From the NCBI GenBank assembly GCA_946630765.1, contig CAMOZF010000166.1, positions 1 to 5,002 on the forward strand: a stretch of 5,002 bases of DNA, written 5' to 3'. The DNA is from an uncultured Lachnospiraceae bacterium. GTDB lineage: Bacteria > Bacillota_A > Clostridia > Lachnospirales > Lachnospiraceae. Each line of letters opens with the position of its first letter. Position 1 is the first letter of the stretch. Positions 4,693 to 5,002 of the stretch are shown here, one piece after another. The position numbers were made by a program, and so were the translations under genes. The notes below the pieces were generated by a model. It did not search any database and had not been told where the DNA came from. It was given only the letters and a program-made list of their open reading frames with translations.

Positions 4693-5002
4693 TCACAGCG
4701 ACAAAACCTTCGTAAGAAGCTCCTCCGGACTGCGGACAAGGCACTCGGCGCCGTGTTCCAGAAGGAATGCCTCCGAGCGGAAGCCCCAGGTGCAGGAAAT
4801 CGGAAGCATCTTCAGGTTCTTTCCGGTCTCTATGTCGGTATCGGAATCGCCGACATAGACCGCTTCCTCCGGCTTGATCTGCAGCTTCTGAAGGATGATC
4901 TTCCCGGTGTCCGGCGCGGGCTTGACGGGAATGCCCTCCTGCTGCCCCTGCACGAGATCCACGAGATCGCCGAAGTATTTCGCGGAAACCTCCTGCGCCG
5001 CG
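4693..5002 (-). CDS. HAD-family hydrolase, phosphoglycolate phosphatase-like (N-terminus outside the window)
   Basis: C-terminal 102 residues of a haloacid dehalogenase-superfamily phosphatase. The frame is open to the right edge, so the start and the catalytic DxD motif are not visible. Numbering from the first complete codon (5001), VKPAPD at 26-31 carries the motif III lysine (K27). YVGDSDTDIETGKN at 49-62 is motif IV with the Mg-binding acidic residues D52 and D56. SCTWGFRS and the closing GAECLVRSPEELL match the tail of the Gph/PGP subfamily, which dephosphorylates 2-phosphoglycolate or related small phosphates. Exact substrate cannot be told from this part. A GTG at 4962 is not a credible start, since good family sequence (KYFGDL) continues upstream of it. 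No T-run terminator is seen after its stop at 4693; readthrough would enter the dapA leader. Confidence 0.9.
   Translation of the reverse strand, partial: AAQEVSAKYFGDLVDLVQGQQEGIPVKPAPDTGKIILQKLQIKPEEAVYVGDSDTDIETGKNLKMLPISCTWGFRSEAFLLEHGAECLVRSPEELLTKVLSL

Overview
The window is a lysine / meso-diaminopimelate biosynthesis locus from what looks like a GC-rich member of the Clostridia, probably Lachnospiraceae-like. That placement is inferred from the style of the proteins, the strong AGGAGG-type ribosome binding sites, the use of diaminopimelate dehydrogenase and a Gram-positive-style lysine riboswitch. No rRNA or other phylogenetic marker is present. Every gene I can support lies on the minus strand, so transcription runs from high to low coordinates.

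Layout in transcription order: (1) 5002-4693, the C-terminal end of a HAD-family phosphatase resembling phosphoglycolate phosphatase. (2) 4637-4273, a gene-free control region with a near-consensus sigma-A promoter (4617-4589), a lysine riboswitch aptamer (about 4577-4403), a GAAA-capped stem-loop (4391-4346) and an intrinsic terminator (4338-4303). (3) dapA (4272-3379) and dapB (3382-2654), which overlap by 4 bases. (4) 2653-2333, a gene-free spacer filled with short repeats: three 23-bp tandem units, a 51-nt hairpin, two 43-bp tandem units, a GCAA-capped hairpin and a REP-like stretch. (5) ddh (2332-1349). (6) 1348-1162, a gene-free spacer with a large bidirectional terminator-like hairpin and further stem-loops. 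(7) lysA (1161 to the left edge), lacking its C-terminus.

Together DapA, DapB, Ddh and LysA convert aspartate semialdehyde and pyruvate to L-lysine in four enzymes. Ddh replaces the succinylase/acetylase/aminotransferase branch. The riboswitch gives lysine feedback: its 3' segment (4415-4407) can pair with the 5' arm of the terminator (4338-4330), an arrangement in which lysine binding would release the terminator and shut off dapAB. Whether ddh and lysA share this control is unclear, because they are separated from dapB by the repeat spacer and from each other by a terminator-like hairpin.

I see no phage, CRISPR, transposase, tRNA or defence genes. The coding content is ordinary. The parts worth a second look are the riboswitch expression platform and the two structured, repeat-rich spacers.
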